Positions 1-11,933 of a stretch of DNA of 64,000 nt are shown in pieces. The notes beneath the pieces were generated by a model. It was given only the letters and a program-made list of their open reading frames with translations, did no database searches and was not told where the DNA came from. Source of the stretch: Daldinia sp. FL1419 (lineage: Eukaryota; Ascomycota; Sordariomycetes; Xylariales; Hypoxylaceae); assembly GCA_025201765.1 (NCBI GenBank), contig MU623379.1:186001-250000 (forward strand). Direction: 5' to 3'. A program made the translations under genes and the position numbers. Each line of letters begins with the position of its first letter. Within the stretch, counting starts at the first letter, position 1.

Positions 1-211
1 CACCGAGCTGTTCCCGCCCGACGGAGGCTCGGGCTCACGAGCGGTCGCAAAGTGGTCTTGGTACCCACGGGCCGGTGTTACGGATGAGCTACTATTTCCT
101 AAAGGCGCAGAGGTAAGGGAAGTAGAAGATGTGAATGGTGAGTGGCTGTTTGGAACTTATATGGGCGCCGAAGGGTTATTCCCCGCGCCGTACGTAAGGG
201 TCATCGAGTAG
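1..211 (+). CDS. C-terminal part of an SH3-domain protein (5' end outside window)
   Basis: The reading frame opens at position 2 and runs to a TAG at 209-211. It gives about 69 C-terminal residues. An SH3 fold is visible: a WSWYPRAG strand (in place of the usual ALYDY), a DELLFPKGAEV RT-loop/diverging-turn segment, a GEWLFG segment with the binding-site Trp, and the closing GLFPAPYV strand that matches the classical G-L-F-P-x-N-Y-V. SH3 domains bind proline-rich peptides, commonly in actin, endocytic or polarity complexes. An SH3 at the extreme C-terminus suits an adaptor. I cannot name the gene because the rest lies outside the window. The domain call is fairly firm; the cellular role is inference. 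Confidence 0.8.
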   Translation, partial: TELFPPDGGSGSRAVAKWSWYPRAGVTDELLFPKGAEVREVEDVNGEWLFGTYMGAEGLFPAPYVRVIE

Positions 212-1061
212 CGACGGCAACGACAGTTACGATAACGATATTGATGTCGCATTTTGGATGGACGAGTTATTTGCATTTACTTTTGTGACATGCACGGACA
301 TGTCATAGGACAAGATACCTTGAATATAAAATATTATTATGGCTGGCCATTATAGGCTGGAACTTGACACGGTCGAAGCTTTTAGTTACCTGATACTTGT
401 ATATACCGAAATGTAATGGGGAATTAAGCTTAAACTATTAAAGCTGCGTAAATCTATATATATATATATATATATATTGGCTCTTATAGGTCTGCTTGAT
501 TGTTCACTCTTTTGAAGTTGTTAAGGGGTAATTCATCCATATCAAGTACAGGTACTTGGAAGCACGGGCTCAGGTTGAAGGGACCGGGAGCCGGGATGAC
601 GTGATTAAGAGCCCGGCTAGCTGGAAATCGAACCGGTGCAATGGCCCCTCCAAGAACAATTTATACTATGTATACGCATCGAATGTCCTTAACATGTGCT
701 TAATTTCAAAGAAGTATTTTACAACGCTCAACAATCTCATTTATTCAGCAACGGTATAAGATTTACAACAAATAACCGAGGATATTTCAACGATTTTCCT
801 GATATCGCATCACCAATTCTAGAGAGTAAGTCCAGGGTAGATGTAAGTGATAGGTGTTAGTGTAACCGGTAGAAGTCACTCGCCCCTCTATAAATAAACT
901 TAACTCTATTTCCAGGCCTGCAGGCCCCGGGGTCCTAAGAATTTGGAGCTTCTGATTCTTCTATTAACACCTTCCTTGCCTTAGTACCTCCTATACCACC
1001 CCTCTCCCTCCTCTTCCCAGATCTTAGAGACGGAAGTTGTGACCCGAGAAAGAAAAACACG
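212..1061. other. Intergenic region and upstream region of the cysteine synthase gene
   Basis: 850 bp without a supportable gene. It holds the 3' flank of the SH3 gene and a (TA)n run at about 455-477. The last stretch before 1062 is pyrimidine-rich (CCTCCTATACC, CTCTCCCTCCTCTTCCC), as is common just upstream of fungal start codons. Short ORFs here show no family resemblance. Confidence 0.6.
455..477. repeat. (TA)n microsatellite
   Basis: About eleven TA units between the SH3 gene and the cysteine synthase gene. Confidence 0.85.
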
Positions 1062-2372
1062 ATGTTCCGACTCGGCGTGCGATCGATGGCGACTACGGCG
1101 CGCAGAGCTGCGGCTGTTGCGCCGAAACCCCCGAGTCCGCATACGATTGCTGTTTCTAAGGCGCAGGGTGTTGCGAAGGGGTTGACTGGTGGTAAGTACC
1201 TTTTTGCTTTTTTTTTCTTTTCTCTTCTTATGGAATGCTTCCTGCTTGTCTAACGGTGCGAGCAAACTCCCAATGAGCATGTAATTGGGACGGAACGACG
1301 CATATGTATGCGTGTGTGTGTGTGTGTGTATATATAAACCGAGCTTCGCTAACACAACCCCCCTTCCGCCGCAGCAATCGGCAACACGCCGCTCATCCGC
1401 ATGAACAAGCTCTCGGAGCAGACCGGCTGCGAAGTCCTCGGCAAGGCGGAATTCATGAACCCCGGCGGGTCGGTCAAGGACCGCGCGGCTTTATACGTAG
1501 TGCTGGACGCGGAAGAGCGCGGGCTGCTGAAGCCGGGGGGCACGGTGGTCGAAGGCACAGCGGGCAACACGGGGATCGGGCTGGCGCACGTATGCCGGTC
1601 GCGCGGATACAATCTGGTCATATACATGCCGGACACGCAATCCCAAGGCAAAATCGATCTTCTCCGTCTCCTCGGCGCGGAGGTCTACCCCGTGCCCGCC
1701 GTCGCGTTCGACAACCCGCAGAACTACAACCACCAGGCGCGAAGACACGCCGAGGCCCTCGACAACGCGGTGTGGACCAACCAGTTCGACAACACGGCCA
1801 ACCGCCGCGCGCACATCGAGACCACGGGCCCCGAGATCTGGGCCCAGACGCAGGGCAAGGTGGACGCGTTTACGTGTGCGACGGGCACGGCGGGGACGCT
1901 GGCGGGCGTGACGAGGTACTTGAAGGATATCTCGGGGGGCAAGGTGAAGTCGTATCTCGCGGACCCGCCCGGCAGCGTGCTCCACTCGTACATCCAATCC
2001 GGGGGGAAGCTCGCCGAGCGCACGGGCAGCAGCATCACGGAGGGCATCGGGCAGGGCCGCATAACGGACAACCTAGCGCCGGACGTGGGGCTGCTGGACG
2101 GCAGCGTGCACATCGCGGACGAGAAGAGCGTCGAGATGGTGTACCGCGCGCTCGACGAGGAGGGCCTGTACCTCGGCGCCAGCAGCGCGCTGAACGTCGT
2201 CGCGGCAAAGGAAGTCGCCGAGCTGATGGGTCCCGGACACACCGTTGTCACAATGTTGTGCGACGGCGCGTATAGATACGCCGACCGCTTGTTCTCGAGG
2301 AAGTGGCTCGAGAGCAAGAAGTTACTAGGCGCGATACCGAAGCATTTGGAGAAGTATATTGTTCTGCCTTGA
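1062..2372 (+). CDS. Cysteine synthase (O-acetylserine sulfhydrylase), probably mitochondrial
   Basis: Two exons: 1062-1191 and 1375-2372, 375 aa. The intron 1192-1374 starts GTAAGT and ends GCAG. The join makes GAIGNTPLIRM, the family's N-terminal block. The enzyme makes L-cysteine from O-acetylserine and sulfide using PLP. Visible family marks: GGSVKDRAA with the Schiff-base lysine, the substrate loop EGTAGNTGIGLAHV, the phosphate-binding TGTAGTLAG, and SSITEGIGQG. The first about 40 residues are Arg/Ala/Ser-rich with no acid (MFRLGVRSMATTARRAA), fitting a mitochondrial presequence; that location is inference. The codons are very GC-rich. The intron carries a (GT)n tract and the 3' region a (GCA)n tract. 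Start chosen as the only ATG that supplies the presequence. Confidence 0.93.
1311..1330. repeat. (GT)n microsatellite inside the cysteine synthase intron
   Basis: About nine to ten GT units in the 183-nt intron, followed by a short TATATA tract. The intron is long for this window, partly because of the repeat. Confidence 0.8.
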
Positions 2373-2576
2373 TTGCTAGAGGGTGGGAAATATAGGGGAA
2401 AAGAAACGAAAAAAAAGGGGGGGGGGAAGATAAAAAAGAAAGAAATGGACCCGAAATTACAGCAGAAAAGGCGTTGGGAGATGCGTGCATGCATATCAGC
2501 GAGATATTGGATCAGAATAGGGGGCGGCTTGGTACTGTATTGATCAAAGTTTGTATATATGTACAAGTACAAGTGT

Positions 2577-2607
<31 letters not shown>

Positions 2608-2738
2608 GTGACGATGGCGGTGGTATTATACATAATTGATCTCTGACTCCAAGTCCAATCCAGCCCAGTCCAGTTCCATTCTTTCTGTGTATATGTGCCC
2701 TTTTTTTAAAATAAAAATAAAAATCTCTACTTCCCCCT
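2373..2738. other. Convergent 3' regions with a (GCA)n tract at 2578-2606
   Basis: Shared 3' space of the cysteine synthase gene (plus) and the mitochondrial protein gene (minus). It contains A- and G-rich runs near 2407-2430, a clean (GCA)n tract of nearly ten units at 2578-2606, and an A/T-rich tract near 2701-2725. No gene seen. Confidence 0.7.
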
Positions 2739-3964
2739 TTACGCAGTATCTTCACCATACAATTTCTGATATACAGCTTCTCCCCTATTCTTCTTGGTAG
2801 CTTTTGCGCGCGCGTCCTGGACCTCGGCGGCGAGGATATTCCTACGGGACTGGAGCTGCGCCGCGAGGTCCGAGTTTCTGGCTTCGAGAGCTTCGACGGC
2901 CATGTCGAGGCCGCGGAGGAGAGGCGCGGTTATGACGATGTACTTGTTGGGCTCGAGGAGGTACCCCATGTTGTCGTATTCCGCGGTTAAGGCCGGCGGT
3001 TGGACCTCGAGGAGCTTCTTGCCTTGGGGCCATAATCGGACCACGTCGCGCGCGTGCTTGACGAGCTTGTCGACCACGGCGTCGTTTGCTTCGGCGCCTT
3101 GCTTGGATACTAGCGCGGCGGAGAGGTGCAGCGGCGCAAGAAGGACCATGGGGTCCCTGTGCAGCGGTAGTTCTCCCTCGAGCGTCGACTCGTTCTTCCT
3201 GCGCTTCGGCTGGTGATCTTCCTCCTGCAGCAACTCGAGAACCATCTCCGCCCACCTCAACGCCTGCGCCGTCTCCTCGGGGTCCCAAGCGGAATCGATA
3301 GCCTTCATCTGGACCCAATGCATAACCTCGTTGACCTTCTCGCTAGAATCGAGGCGGAAGCCCGAACGCGCAACCCCGCGCGCCAGCTCGATAACGTCGA
3401 AGATGCGGCCCTTGGCGCCGAGGACGCGCAGGACTTTACAGTAGAACGAAGCATCAAAGTGTCGGCGGGCGTAGGCCACGCCCTCGATTAAAGGCCGGAG
3501 ATTGGCGAAGTCTTCGGGGGTTTCGAAGCGCGAGATGGCGTTTACGACGGAGCGGCGAGTCTGCGGGATGTCTTTGAAGGGGTCCTGGAACCGGAACTTG
3601 AGAACCTCGCCGTCGATCTCGATGGTGATGGGGTCGGATTGGAGTTTCTTCTCGTACTTGGGCGAGGTGATCTTCTTGCGCTGCTCGGTTGGTAGATACG
3701 CTGGGAGAATGATCTTGTGCCGGATCGTGTTGAGAAGATCGTCGAGTTCGGGGGACGAGGTTGGTGTAAAGTGTGTGATACCCGCTGAGATATTGTTAGG
3801 CCAGTCTGGTATATGAACATTGGGTATATAGGCATAGATCGTATACCATTTCTTCGAGCGGTAGACGAAAACGTCCGATGTGTAGATGAAGCTATCCTCC
3901 TCGTAGCAGATTCCCATGCGGCATTGCTTGCACACAATGCGCTTAGTGCCGAATGTCTCGACAT
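2739..3964 (-). CDS. Mitochondrial protein of unknown function, alpha-helical
   Basis: Two exons: 3964-3847 and 3784-2739, 387 aa. The intron 3846-3785 starts GTATAC, has a CTAAC branch site, and ends CTCAG. Without splicing, the body would be read in a different frame with no ATG. With splicing, the N-terminus becomes a textbook fungal mitochondrial presequence (MSRHSALSALCASNA then THRTFSSTARRNAG). The body has a DPITIEIDGEVLKFRF strand segment and then helical repeats (around FCKVLRVLGAKGRIFDVIEL-like helices) that resemble TPR/PPR-type solenoids, plus a basic PKRRK patch. I do not recognise the family. A mitoribosomal or mitochondrial RNA-linked role is a guess, supported only by the head-to-head bL19m gene 439 bp away. 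Confidence 0.75.
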
Positions 3965-4403
3965 ATTTCTAAATTCCGACCACTATAGCCACTCTTCCGT
4001 ACTGTTTTCGAATATCACTAATTTTTTATTTTTTATTTTTTGTCCTTTTTTTTCTTATAATTATTATTCGTCCCGCATGATAATTGTCAAGATCACCCCG
4101 CGGTTGGAGCTTCGGCGCTCTTTGATAATTTAAATTCCACTTGACTAAAATTTCCCATGCCGGCCGCTGGCAGCCGGCAGCTCTTACCATACCTAGGTAA
4201 TTCTAGGTAGGTACCTTCTAAGGTACACGCCGATTGAAATCCCCCACGCCGCAAGAACCTTCCTCCACCCCTTTATCGATAAGCACCCGTCCGATCTCCA
4301 AGACCCGCAATTTTCGAAGTTGCGTCTGCTACTTTTGGGATTTCCAAAACGAGGCCGTTTTTTTTACTTTAAAGGAGGGGAAAGAGAAAAAAACACGGGC
4401 ACG
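3965..4403. promoter_or_regulatory. Bidirectional promoter region of two mitochondrial protein genes
   Basis: 439 bp between the start codons of the divergent genes at 3964 (minus) and 4404 (plus). It contains T-rich tracts near 4020-4060, an exact TACCTAGGTA palindrome at 4190-4199, and a related CTAGGTAGGTACC just after it. Use as a shared promoter is inferred from geometry. Confidence 0.6.
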
Positions 4404-5213
4404 ATGATCACACAATCTGCGCGGCGGCCGCTGAGCAGCTGGAAAGCCGTCCTGAGGCGCACCAGGCAGCACCGGCAACAGCAGATGCCGCAGCTATTCC
4501 GCCCGATGGCTACCGAAGCCGCTCCTACGGCCTCTGCTTCTACACCACCGCCACCTCCTCCTCCTCCCTCGGCTGCCGCTAAACCCTCGTTCTGTACGTC
4601 CTTGTTTACTTCTATAACACCCAATCCCAAACCGCAAACGATCCAATAATCTAACCAAACCCCTCCAGACGTCCGGAAAACCAACAAACCCAACAAACCC
4701 ATCCGCACCGCCTTCGCCGTCTATCCCCGCGTGCCCTCCGCCCGCAAAGCCGCCCCCGCCGCGCTCGACTCGTACCACGCGCAGCAAATCCGCCGCCTAG
4801 ACTACACCGGGGCGCGACGGGCTCTGTTCTCGAAAGCGAACCCGGACGCCGCGAAGCCCGGCGACGTGCTGCAAGTAACCACGCGGCGGGGCGGCGGCGA
4901 GCCCTTCGCAGGCGTATGTCTGTCCATCCGACGAGCAGGCGTCGACACCGCCATCCTGCTGCGCAACCACCTGTCCAAGGTCCCCGTCGAGCTCTGGTTC
5001 AAGATCTTCTCCCCGAACATCACCGGCATCGAGATCGTCTGGCGCCGGCCCAAGCGCGCTCGTCGCGCCAGGCTCACCTACATGCGCCAGCCCAAGCACG
5101 ACATGGGCAACGTCGATCACCTCGTCGCGGCCTGGCGCCGCACGAGGAACGTCTTTACGACCAAGGGCCGGGCCAAGGGGAAGAGCGCTAGCGCGGCGGG
5201 TGCGAAGAAGTAG
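4404..5213 (+). CDS. Mitochondrial large-subunit ribosomal protein bL19m
   Basis: Two exons: 4404-4593 and 4669-5213, 244 aa. The intron 4594-4668 starts GTACGT, has a CTAAC branch site, and ends CCAG. The join reads KPSFYVRKTNKP in frame. The protein is the mitochondrial form of bacterial L19 (yeast Img1), which sits at the mitoribosomal subunit interface. Diagnostic segments: KPGDVLQVTT, FAGVCLSIRRAGVDTAILLRN, VELWFKIFSPNITGIEIVWR, followed by a basic RRPKRARRARLTYMR tail. The N-terminus (MITQSARRPLSSWKAVLRR) looks like a presequence, followed by a poly-Pro linker. An in-frame TTG upstream at 4320 was rejected in favour of the first ATG. Confidence 0.92.
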
Positions 5214-6144
5214 GGGGTGGTAGAGAGGGCAGGTCGTAGAGTTAGATCTATGGCGGAGAGGATGAAACCAAGAGAAATAATACAGCTCGTTTCTTGCTCG
5301 TTTCTCGCTTTACCTTGACCTTGATCTCCTGAAACGAAGGGGGGGGACTTAAGAAATTGCAGAGGATCCAAGAGTCGTATAGAGATTCGCGTGTACGAGG
5401 ATGCGTATTTTGTAGACATGTAACATAAATATTACCTACTAGGTTAGGTTACTACGTACAACACGAAGAGTACGTTTCAATGCATGTGCAACCCATATTC
5501 AAAATACAGCCACATAACATCTCATATATCTCCATCAAGAATATCTACGTATGAACTAAGCTGACGTTTATCAAGACGCAGCTGTATAATGAAACCCATG
5601 ATATAATAAACAATGATTTCTGCCTTAGGTACATATCTCGGCCAACGTGAATATAAGAAGATAATCCCGCCTCTTATAGCACATGGGAAAAAGGGAAAAA
5701 GACAGAAAATATTCCCTCCGTAGGATATATCCTGGTTCATTACGAACCCCCTCTAAAGACTATATACAATCCAAACGCCGAATGATAAGAGAATCAATGT
5801 TGCCTCCATCTAGTATTCGGTAACGTTTCTATTCCAGGCCTGGGCCGCCATCTCTAACGTCGTTTGCGCCATTAGTAGCTCTAGTCTAATTTCTCTCATC
5901 CATTGAGCATTCGGTCGTTGATATCAAAGAGATGCGAATATACGAATTATCCCGTACTTCCAAGGTACCATTGTACTGTCGCCCCACGCTGCCACCAGGG
6001 ATTGCGGAATACCGGAGAAGCCCTGACCTGCTCTATGTCGCTCTTGCGGACTGTTACGGGCTGCGAGGATGCTCGCACTGGTTCGTAGCTAATCATCCCT
6101 GTTGGGTCTTGGGATCTCTCCCACCCCACCGTACCTTTCCTTTC
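5214..6144. other. Convergent intergenic region
   Basis: 931 bp between the 3' ends of bL19m (plus) and the TRK transporter (minus). Short ORFs on both strands have no recognisable family. I see no RNA gene or repeat. Confidence 0.6.
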
Positions 6145-8931
6145 CTAATAGTCAACGGTCGGCTGTGTATCAGCCCTCTTTCTCCGCCTCGGTATCTGTT
6201 CGTGAGAATCGCCATTTTCGCCTCTCCCTGGGTCCGTAATATGTTTCCTTAATGTCTCCATCGCCCCAAATCCAACCGAACCATCGGAATCCCCTACGGT
6301 ATGATGGGGCGGGTACGTGGGACCGGGGTGCAAGAGATCCGTGAAAATGTGTCTCCTATTAACGCTACGGCTGCGGCCCCGGTGTAGACTCGCGGGTCGG
6401 TGATGAGAGTGCTGTCCAATAGACATTGCAGAATGTCGGCGCTGTAACCTTAGCTCGGCTTCCTCGGCCTCCTTACGGTTAAGATGTTCACTAGGTAAAA
6501 GAACGGCCCGGTCCAATCCGTAGGGCAAACCACGGTGGCGACCGCGAATCTGCATAGCTATAACGACGAGTTTGCCAAGGACCGTGAACTGAGAGCACAA
6601 CGAAGCGTTGATGCCCGTGTATCCCAAGCTGAGCCCAACTGTACCATAAGCACTCACAATCTCGAAGAGTACAGCAAACATGGAGAAATCGTCGGCCATA
6701 AGCCGAGGACCCTCGGTAATGGTGAGAATAAAAAACCCGACGAATATGTACCACAAGTCGAAGGATAGCTGACGACGTAAATGGGTTCCGACGTAAGATA
6801 TATTGCTCTGCCCAGCGTCATCGGCATCGTAAGCTGTGCTGTAAACTCCAAGGGACTTTTCCTCGTAAACGTTCGTCCTACGGATCGATATAGCGACGGG
6901 AAAGACGGAGATATACATCATGATGAGATATGACGTCTGGACAGCCGGGTGAAGGGCGGATAGATTTACACAAGAGAATCCCGCGGTTCTTGTAGCCGTG
7001 GCTTGAAACCATCCATCGAGGAAGCGAATATTTAGCGGTAACCCAGAAACCGCTTCGCCATGGAGCTAAATAAATATTAGCGGCAAATAATACTAGAAAT
7101 TCACTGATACTTACGTCGAGGATGATGAACAATATCAAGTCCACCCCGTTAAGAGCGACCAAGATAAAGAAAAGCCACCAGGTAGCATTGGATGGAAATA
7201 GGAGCGTGAAGCATCGTCGTGGGTGGTCCAAGAGAAATCGTAACTCTTCCCAGAGGCCAGATCCGCGAGGTACTACGAGGGAAAACACCCAGATCATAAA
7301 ACGAAGCATGATTGGGAAGCCGGTATTTCCGAGTATGATTAAAAACGACATAATGAGGAGCGGAAATATGGCCGTGTTAAATGAGTTCATGCTGTCTGGA
7401 GTGAGAGTTAAGCCGAGATCCATGAACGCGGAATTGGCCGTGAAAAAGCCCCACCACACTCTGCTTTGACCGGCGGCGTCGATAACCTGACCGTAGTAAT
7501 CGTTGTTGTGAACTATCCACGGTACTAGAGTGATAATGCCAAAGATAGTGTACCCGAAGAAGTAAATGGTGAGAACAAGAGCAAGGGTTTTGAGGGATCG
7601 ATACTCGATTCCCCCCAGCTCTTCTCTCTGCTCTTCGGTAAGTCCCAGGAAAGCGGAATTTCGGCCCAGAGTTGGTTGCCAGCTTAGATACGGCATTGGA
7701 TCCACATCCTTATCCTTACCTTGAGTCAGGACAGACTTAATCTTATGTAGAGGATTCATCCGGGTAGTTGACGTAGTAGTCTCGGTATGATGTAGCTTCT
7801 CTCCTTCCTTCCTAGGCATCCGGGGCTTCAAAGCACCAAGAGTATGTGCGGCTGCCTCAACATCCTCGGCTATCTCTTCCGGGAAATCATGCTCTTCCCT
7901 ATGTGGTTTGACAGGTTCTTCGATAGTAATCGTCGGCTGGCGATCTGGACGACTCGCGGATTGCAAGGGTGAGGTTGGGCGATGGGGGTCTTCAACACTC
8001 GACTCTCTTCGTCTAAGACTCGAAAAGCCAGGGCCTTCCGCGCCCTCCTCATCTACCTCTTCTGGCAACGCTCCTCTATCGGCATCACGCGGCCCGGGGA
8101 TTCTAAGCGCGCTCCTGTCGACCTTGCGTTGCCTTTCCAGGATGGCAATATGTTCCGCATCGGTCCGCTTAGGGGGTAACGCAGCATGTTCGTCATCCGA
8201 ATCAAGGGCATCGCTCCTCTTAACCTGGTCCGAAAATTTAATTTGGGGTGGAGCAGGTCGCTGAAAGGATTGGTCTTGATCTTTGCGCTCTGACCCGTTA
8301 TTAGCATGTCCATTTCCAAATGGCTCATGTTTGGTCGCCCCCTCGATGGTGTAGTTATCTAATAAGATGCCATCATTGGTCAGTCGAGATGCTTTGGCAG
8401 TATTATGCATCACAGTGATGTTTCGGCCGTTGACACCCCTTTCTAGGTCTATAGGATTTGCTTTCGATTTGGACCGCGATTTGGAGATAGAAACTCGACG
8501 CGTTCTAGCTTCCGAAGCGATATGCTGGAATCTTTTTTCAAACCAATAGAGGCGTAGGAAGACAACAGAAGAATGAATGCTAATCGGATTGGCCATCATG
8601 GTGAGGAAGTATATCACCAGCTGTTGAAATGTATTGAGTAAGTTGGCATCAACAGTATTTAGACCCGCCTGAGTGTTCGCACCGCTAGCAAAGAAGAGGG
8701 CATCAATGTATGCCAATTTGCCCCCAGCAGATGCATAGATTAAGATGGACCCAATCATAGTTAACCCAATGATCCAAAAGTCTAGAGATGGTTAGATCAC
8801 CATCGCGTGATGACATCGGACGGGTATAACTTACAGTGGACCGTGATAAAGTTGAAGTGTGGATTTCTAGACAAGAAAGAGGGACGAAGCGCCTGGATAA
8901 AATCCAAGAAACGCTCGCGAGCCTTACCCAT
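6145..8931 (-). CDS. trk1: TRK-type potassium transporter
   Basis: Three exons: 8931-8835, 8781-7115, 7065-6145, 894 aa. Introns 8834-8782 and 7114-7066 start GTAAGT and end CTAG/TTAG. They restore HYFWIIGLTMIGS and the join LILFIILD to LHGEAVSG. TRK proteins carry K+ uptake through the plasma membrane. The four pore-loop segments are visible: NTQAGLN, FTANSAFMDLGLTLTP, TATRTAGFSCVNLS and AYGTVGLSLGYTG, each with the filter glycine, between hydrophobic helices. A hydrophilic, disordered loop of roughly 280 residues (about residues 100-380) separates the first and second pore units, as in yeast Trk1. The C-terminus is a basic cytosolic tail (RGRHRGLPYGLDRAVLLPSE onward). The short cytosolic N-terminus starts MGKARERFLDFIQALRPS. 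Confidence 0.93.
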
Positions 8932-11900
8932 GATGTCTAGAGTTATGTACACCTAAAAGTGAGATGTGATCTTTCGTCGAAGCTCAGAGCGACGGGAAAG
9001 CCGGTGTTAGAAAGTCACCGAGTCGTAGACCTGGCCTGTGAGGTCGATGATGAGATTGCGGATGCCAAACATAATGGTTATTGCTCGTTCGGATGCTATA
9101 TAACGAGGTTAATGAACCGGCCGTGTAGGAGTAGAAGGCGTTAAGCTATGTGGCTCAGACATTGCAGGGTCGAGAACAACGTCTATTCGGAATAAAATAG
9201 CCTCGTGGAAGGTGAGATGAGATGTTCAAGAGAAGGGGGTAGAAAGTAAAGCATCAAGCGTTGGTATTAGTGGTTTGTGGTGATTTGTAAGAGATTGTAC
9301 AGGCTTCAAACAAAGGAGGCCGAGACAACAATGGAAAAAAAGACGATCAAATATTCGATAGTAAAATAATAAAATAATGTATACATGATGCAAGGGGTGG
9401 AAACACGACCAGATAAATAAAAGATAAAATGAGATAAAATAAAAATTAGAAAAAAAAACCGTTATTTGAAATCCTCGTGGTGTGATTTAAGGAGATTATT
9501 ATTTATACTCACTTTCTTCAAGTTACCTGTCATAGTCTCAAGCGATTGGTGTTGCGCAGGAGGATATTAAGAGATCGTTCTAGATGAAGTCCTGTTTGGA
9601 GTGATGGTTGTTTGGAGTTGGAGTTTGTTGGAGTTTGTTGGAGTCGTAGATGTCGGAAGTTGAAAGAAACCTATCCTATCTACCTTAGAACTTTAGGGAT
9701 ACCTAAGTACTATATAATTAGAAACGGGTAATGAATCTAAGTAATGGCAATGGCCTGCAATGGTAATTGTAATGGGCAATGACAAGTAGCTTGACCTAAG
9801 CCAATGAAACTATAGGTAATGACGGAGGAAAATGAATTGAGGCGATGCCTTCCGCTGAAAGCACGACTCGAAATTGTTATGTACCTACCCAAGTGACTAA
9901 GTGGATCTAGTCGAGAATGTCAAAATCTGGGTAACTAACATTTGGATCTTGGCACCTGGGTCCTCAGCCTGATTCCATGCCGCTTCCTGTGCTCCCACTT
10001 AACTTTTTTTTTTCTCACATCTTGACCGGGAGTAGGTATAAAAGAGGTAGTAAAGGGGGCTTACCTACCACCTAGGAGGTATGTATATTAGCTGACAATT
10101 CGCACTTTAGGGGTGAGGGAAGAATTGCCAAGACCCAAAATTTTCTACACGTACCAAAAGATTGCTTTTTTTCATCCCTTAACAAAAAAAAAGAAAAAAA
10201 AGACGGGAAATCCTAGTTTTCAATGACTTGGGATGGATGATGCGCATAAGATATAAAAAATACGTACTGTCTAATCTGTCAACGTGCATGTATATTTGGA
10301 CATATATAGGCCCACGGTTGTTCAATATATACAAAATATACTTATTATGTACTTTGGTTCTTGACACGGGTGTTTAAATGTTGGCCACGGATACTCAGGC
10401 AGCCTTCTTGACATAGTAGACCAACCGTGTGTTTTGATTCAAGCACAAACTACACTTTTCAGGCTAGCAGTGTTAGAATGTTGTCTGACCGGCTAACGGA
10501 AATTCGTCTAGCGTAAAGCTTAGATACATAACACCTATGCAGGTCAACCGGGGTAGAGTAAGGTTGGGGCCGCCGGCAAGTGGTACTACGTAGTGTAGTA
10601 GGTTAGAGGGAAGAAGAAAAAAAGGGAAAAGAAAAAAAAAAAAAAAAAAAAGGAAAGGCTAGAGTGCCCGAGCTTTGCTGGAAGCTCTGTAAGTATGCTA
10701 CTACTGTTCTATGTATTATGCTACTCTACTACCTATGTCAGCACCCGGCATCTGAATCATCTCAATCAATTCGGCCTCCAATTATTTTCAGACCAAGTTC
10801 CGGGAGGTTCTAGACTCTCATCCCTCTTTTTAGCACTGTTGAATCGACATACGTGGACCCTGAAGTACAATGTGTGGTATCATGGTATGCTCTCCATCTG
10901 CGGAATTTGGAGACGTTCGAAACAAACCGGAAGGTTGAGAAGATTACGAGCTACGTATCTAAACATATAGAACAGGGGGACTATAATTGGCCGACAGCCA
11001 GAATTCAACATGTGACTGTGTTACTTTACGATTTTAAAAGAAGCTACCGTGCTTAGGTGATGATGTCACACCCGCCTATATGGTACGATACATCCAGTAC
11101 TACCTATGTGCCTAGGTAGGTACGTAATGTACATAGACGTAGGTCCATACCTATCGTAGGTACCTAGGTAGGTAGATAGACATCAATTCCAATTAAACGC
11201 GGTCTTAGCGCGCATACATTAGTGATGTAGCTGAGATATCGGTTCGAATATGAAACTCTTTCCTGATATTGAGGTACGTACCCGACGTATCACAAATTTG
11301 CATCCCAAGTTAGAATAAATTTGTGCCTTGCTAAAATATAACGATATCAACTTTACTTCGTCCGGATGCCACTGTATAATCCAACCTCGGGAGCCTTGGG
11401 TGGGCAGAACGGATGAAGTTAGGGACTCAGTTAGCCCGTACACCGACACCGCTGGTACATATTACAAGGAAAATATTGTAAATATTGTAAATGTAACTCG
11501 AGATAAGCCTCCCCTTATCCCTCATCAAAATGCGACCCCAATCGGATCCCGTGAAAGTCAGCCCATGTTGTGCAGTGCTCTGAGCAAATTTTAAATAACT
11601 CCCGGTGCCACGCAATATGCTTGAGCCAGGTTGCATTCAATACGTAGCACTGCAGCCCTGATCGTGGGATGGATGCATCTGTCCATTGTGCTGGGATCAC
11701 TAAGCCACACCCGGATAAAGTACCTGTGTATTAAACCGTACCTAGGTAGTCCCGTCATCTATTAGGTAGGTAGCGATACGCCTTAAGCATGAGTACGACC
11801 TCTCAACCAGCGGTGAAAACTAACGCTTCCGCTCGGGGTATATTCATGCCCCATGTAGGCTCGCAAAATCCACTGGCGCCACCCCTTTCCTGTGCCCCGA

Positions 11901-11933
11901 GTAGTGTAGTGCGCACACAATTCACTACATATC
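8932..11933. other. Long gene-free region upstream of the TRK gene
   Basis: About 3.0 kb between the TRK start codon and the 3' end of XPB (both minus). It holds a long A-rich tract at about 10617-10650, AT-rich stretches near 9340-9500, and TACCTAGGTA palindromes at 11161-11170 and 11739-11748 among many partial copies (about 11100-11180). Plus-strand ORFs at 10695-11056 show no family. A long 5' leader or regulatory region for the transporter is possible but not shown. Confidence 0.55.
10617..10650. repeat. Poly(A)/A-rich tract
   Basis: Nearly pure A run interrupted by a few G residues, within the region upstream of the TRK gene. Confidence 0.8.

Noticed and set aside
556..700. TCGAACC/GGTTCGATT box suggestive of a tRNA T-arm near 629-637
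   Set aside because: The bases around the loop do not form the 5-bp T-stem, and no anticodon arm or acceptor stem can be drawn on either strand.
1304..2275. 323-codon plus-strand ORF overlapping the cysteine synthase exon
   Set aside because: Shadow frame of the GC-rich cysteine synthase gene; Arg/Gly-rich composition with no family.
1724..2758. 344-codon minus-strand ORF opposite the cysteine synthase 3' half
   Set aside because: Antisense shadow; includes translated homopolymer and (GCA)n tracts, giving runs of Phe and Leu.
3542..3964. 140-codon minus ORF beginning MSRHSALSALC as a separate protein
   Set aside because: Only its first 39 codons are coding; they are the presequence exon of the gene 3964-2739, and the rest is the gene body read out of frame.
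10695..11056. Plus-strand ORFs of 91 and 67 codons in the TRK upstream region
   Set aside because: No recognisable family, no splice context and no compositional shift from the surrounding intergenic DNA.
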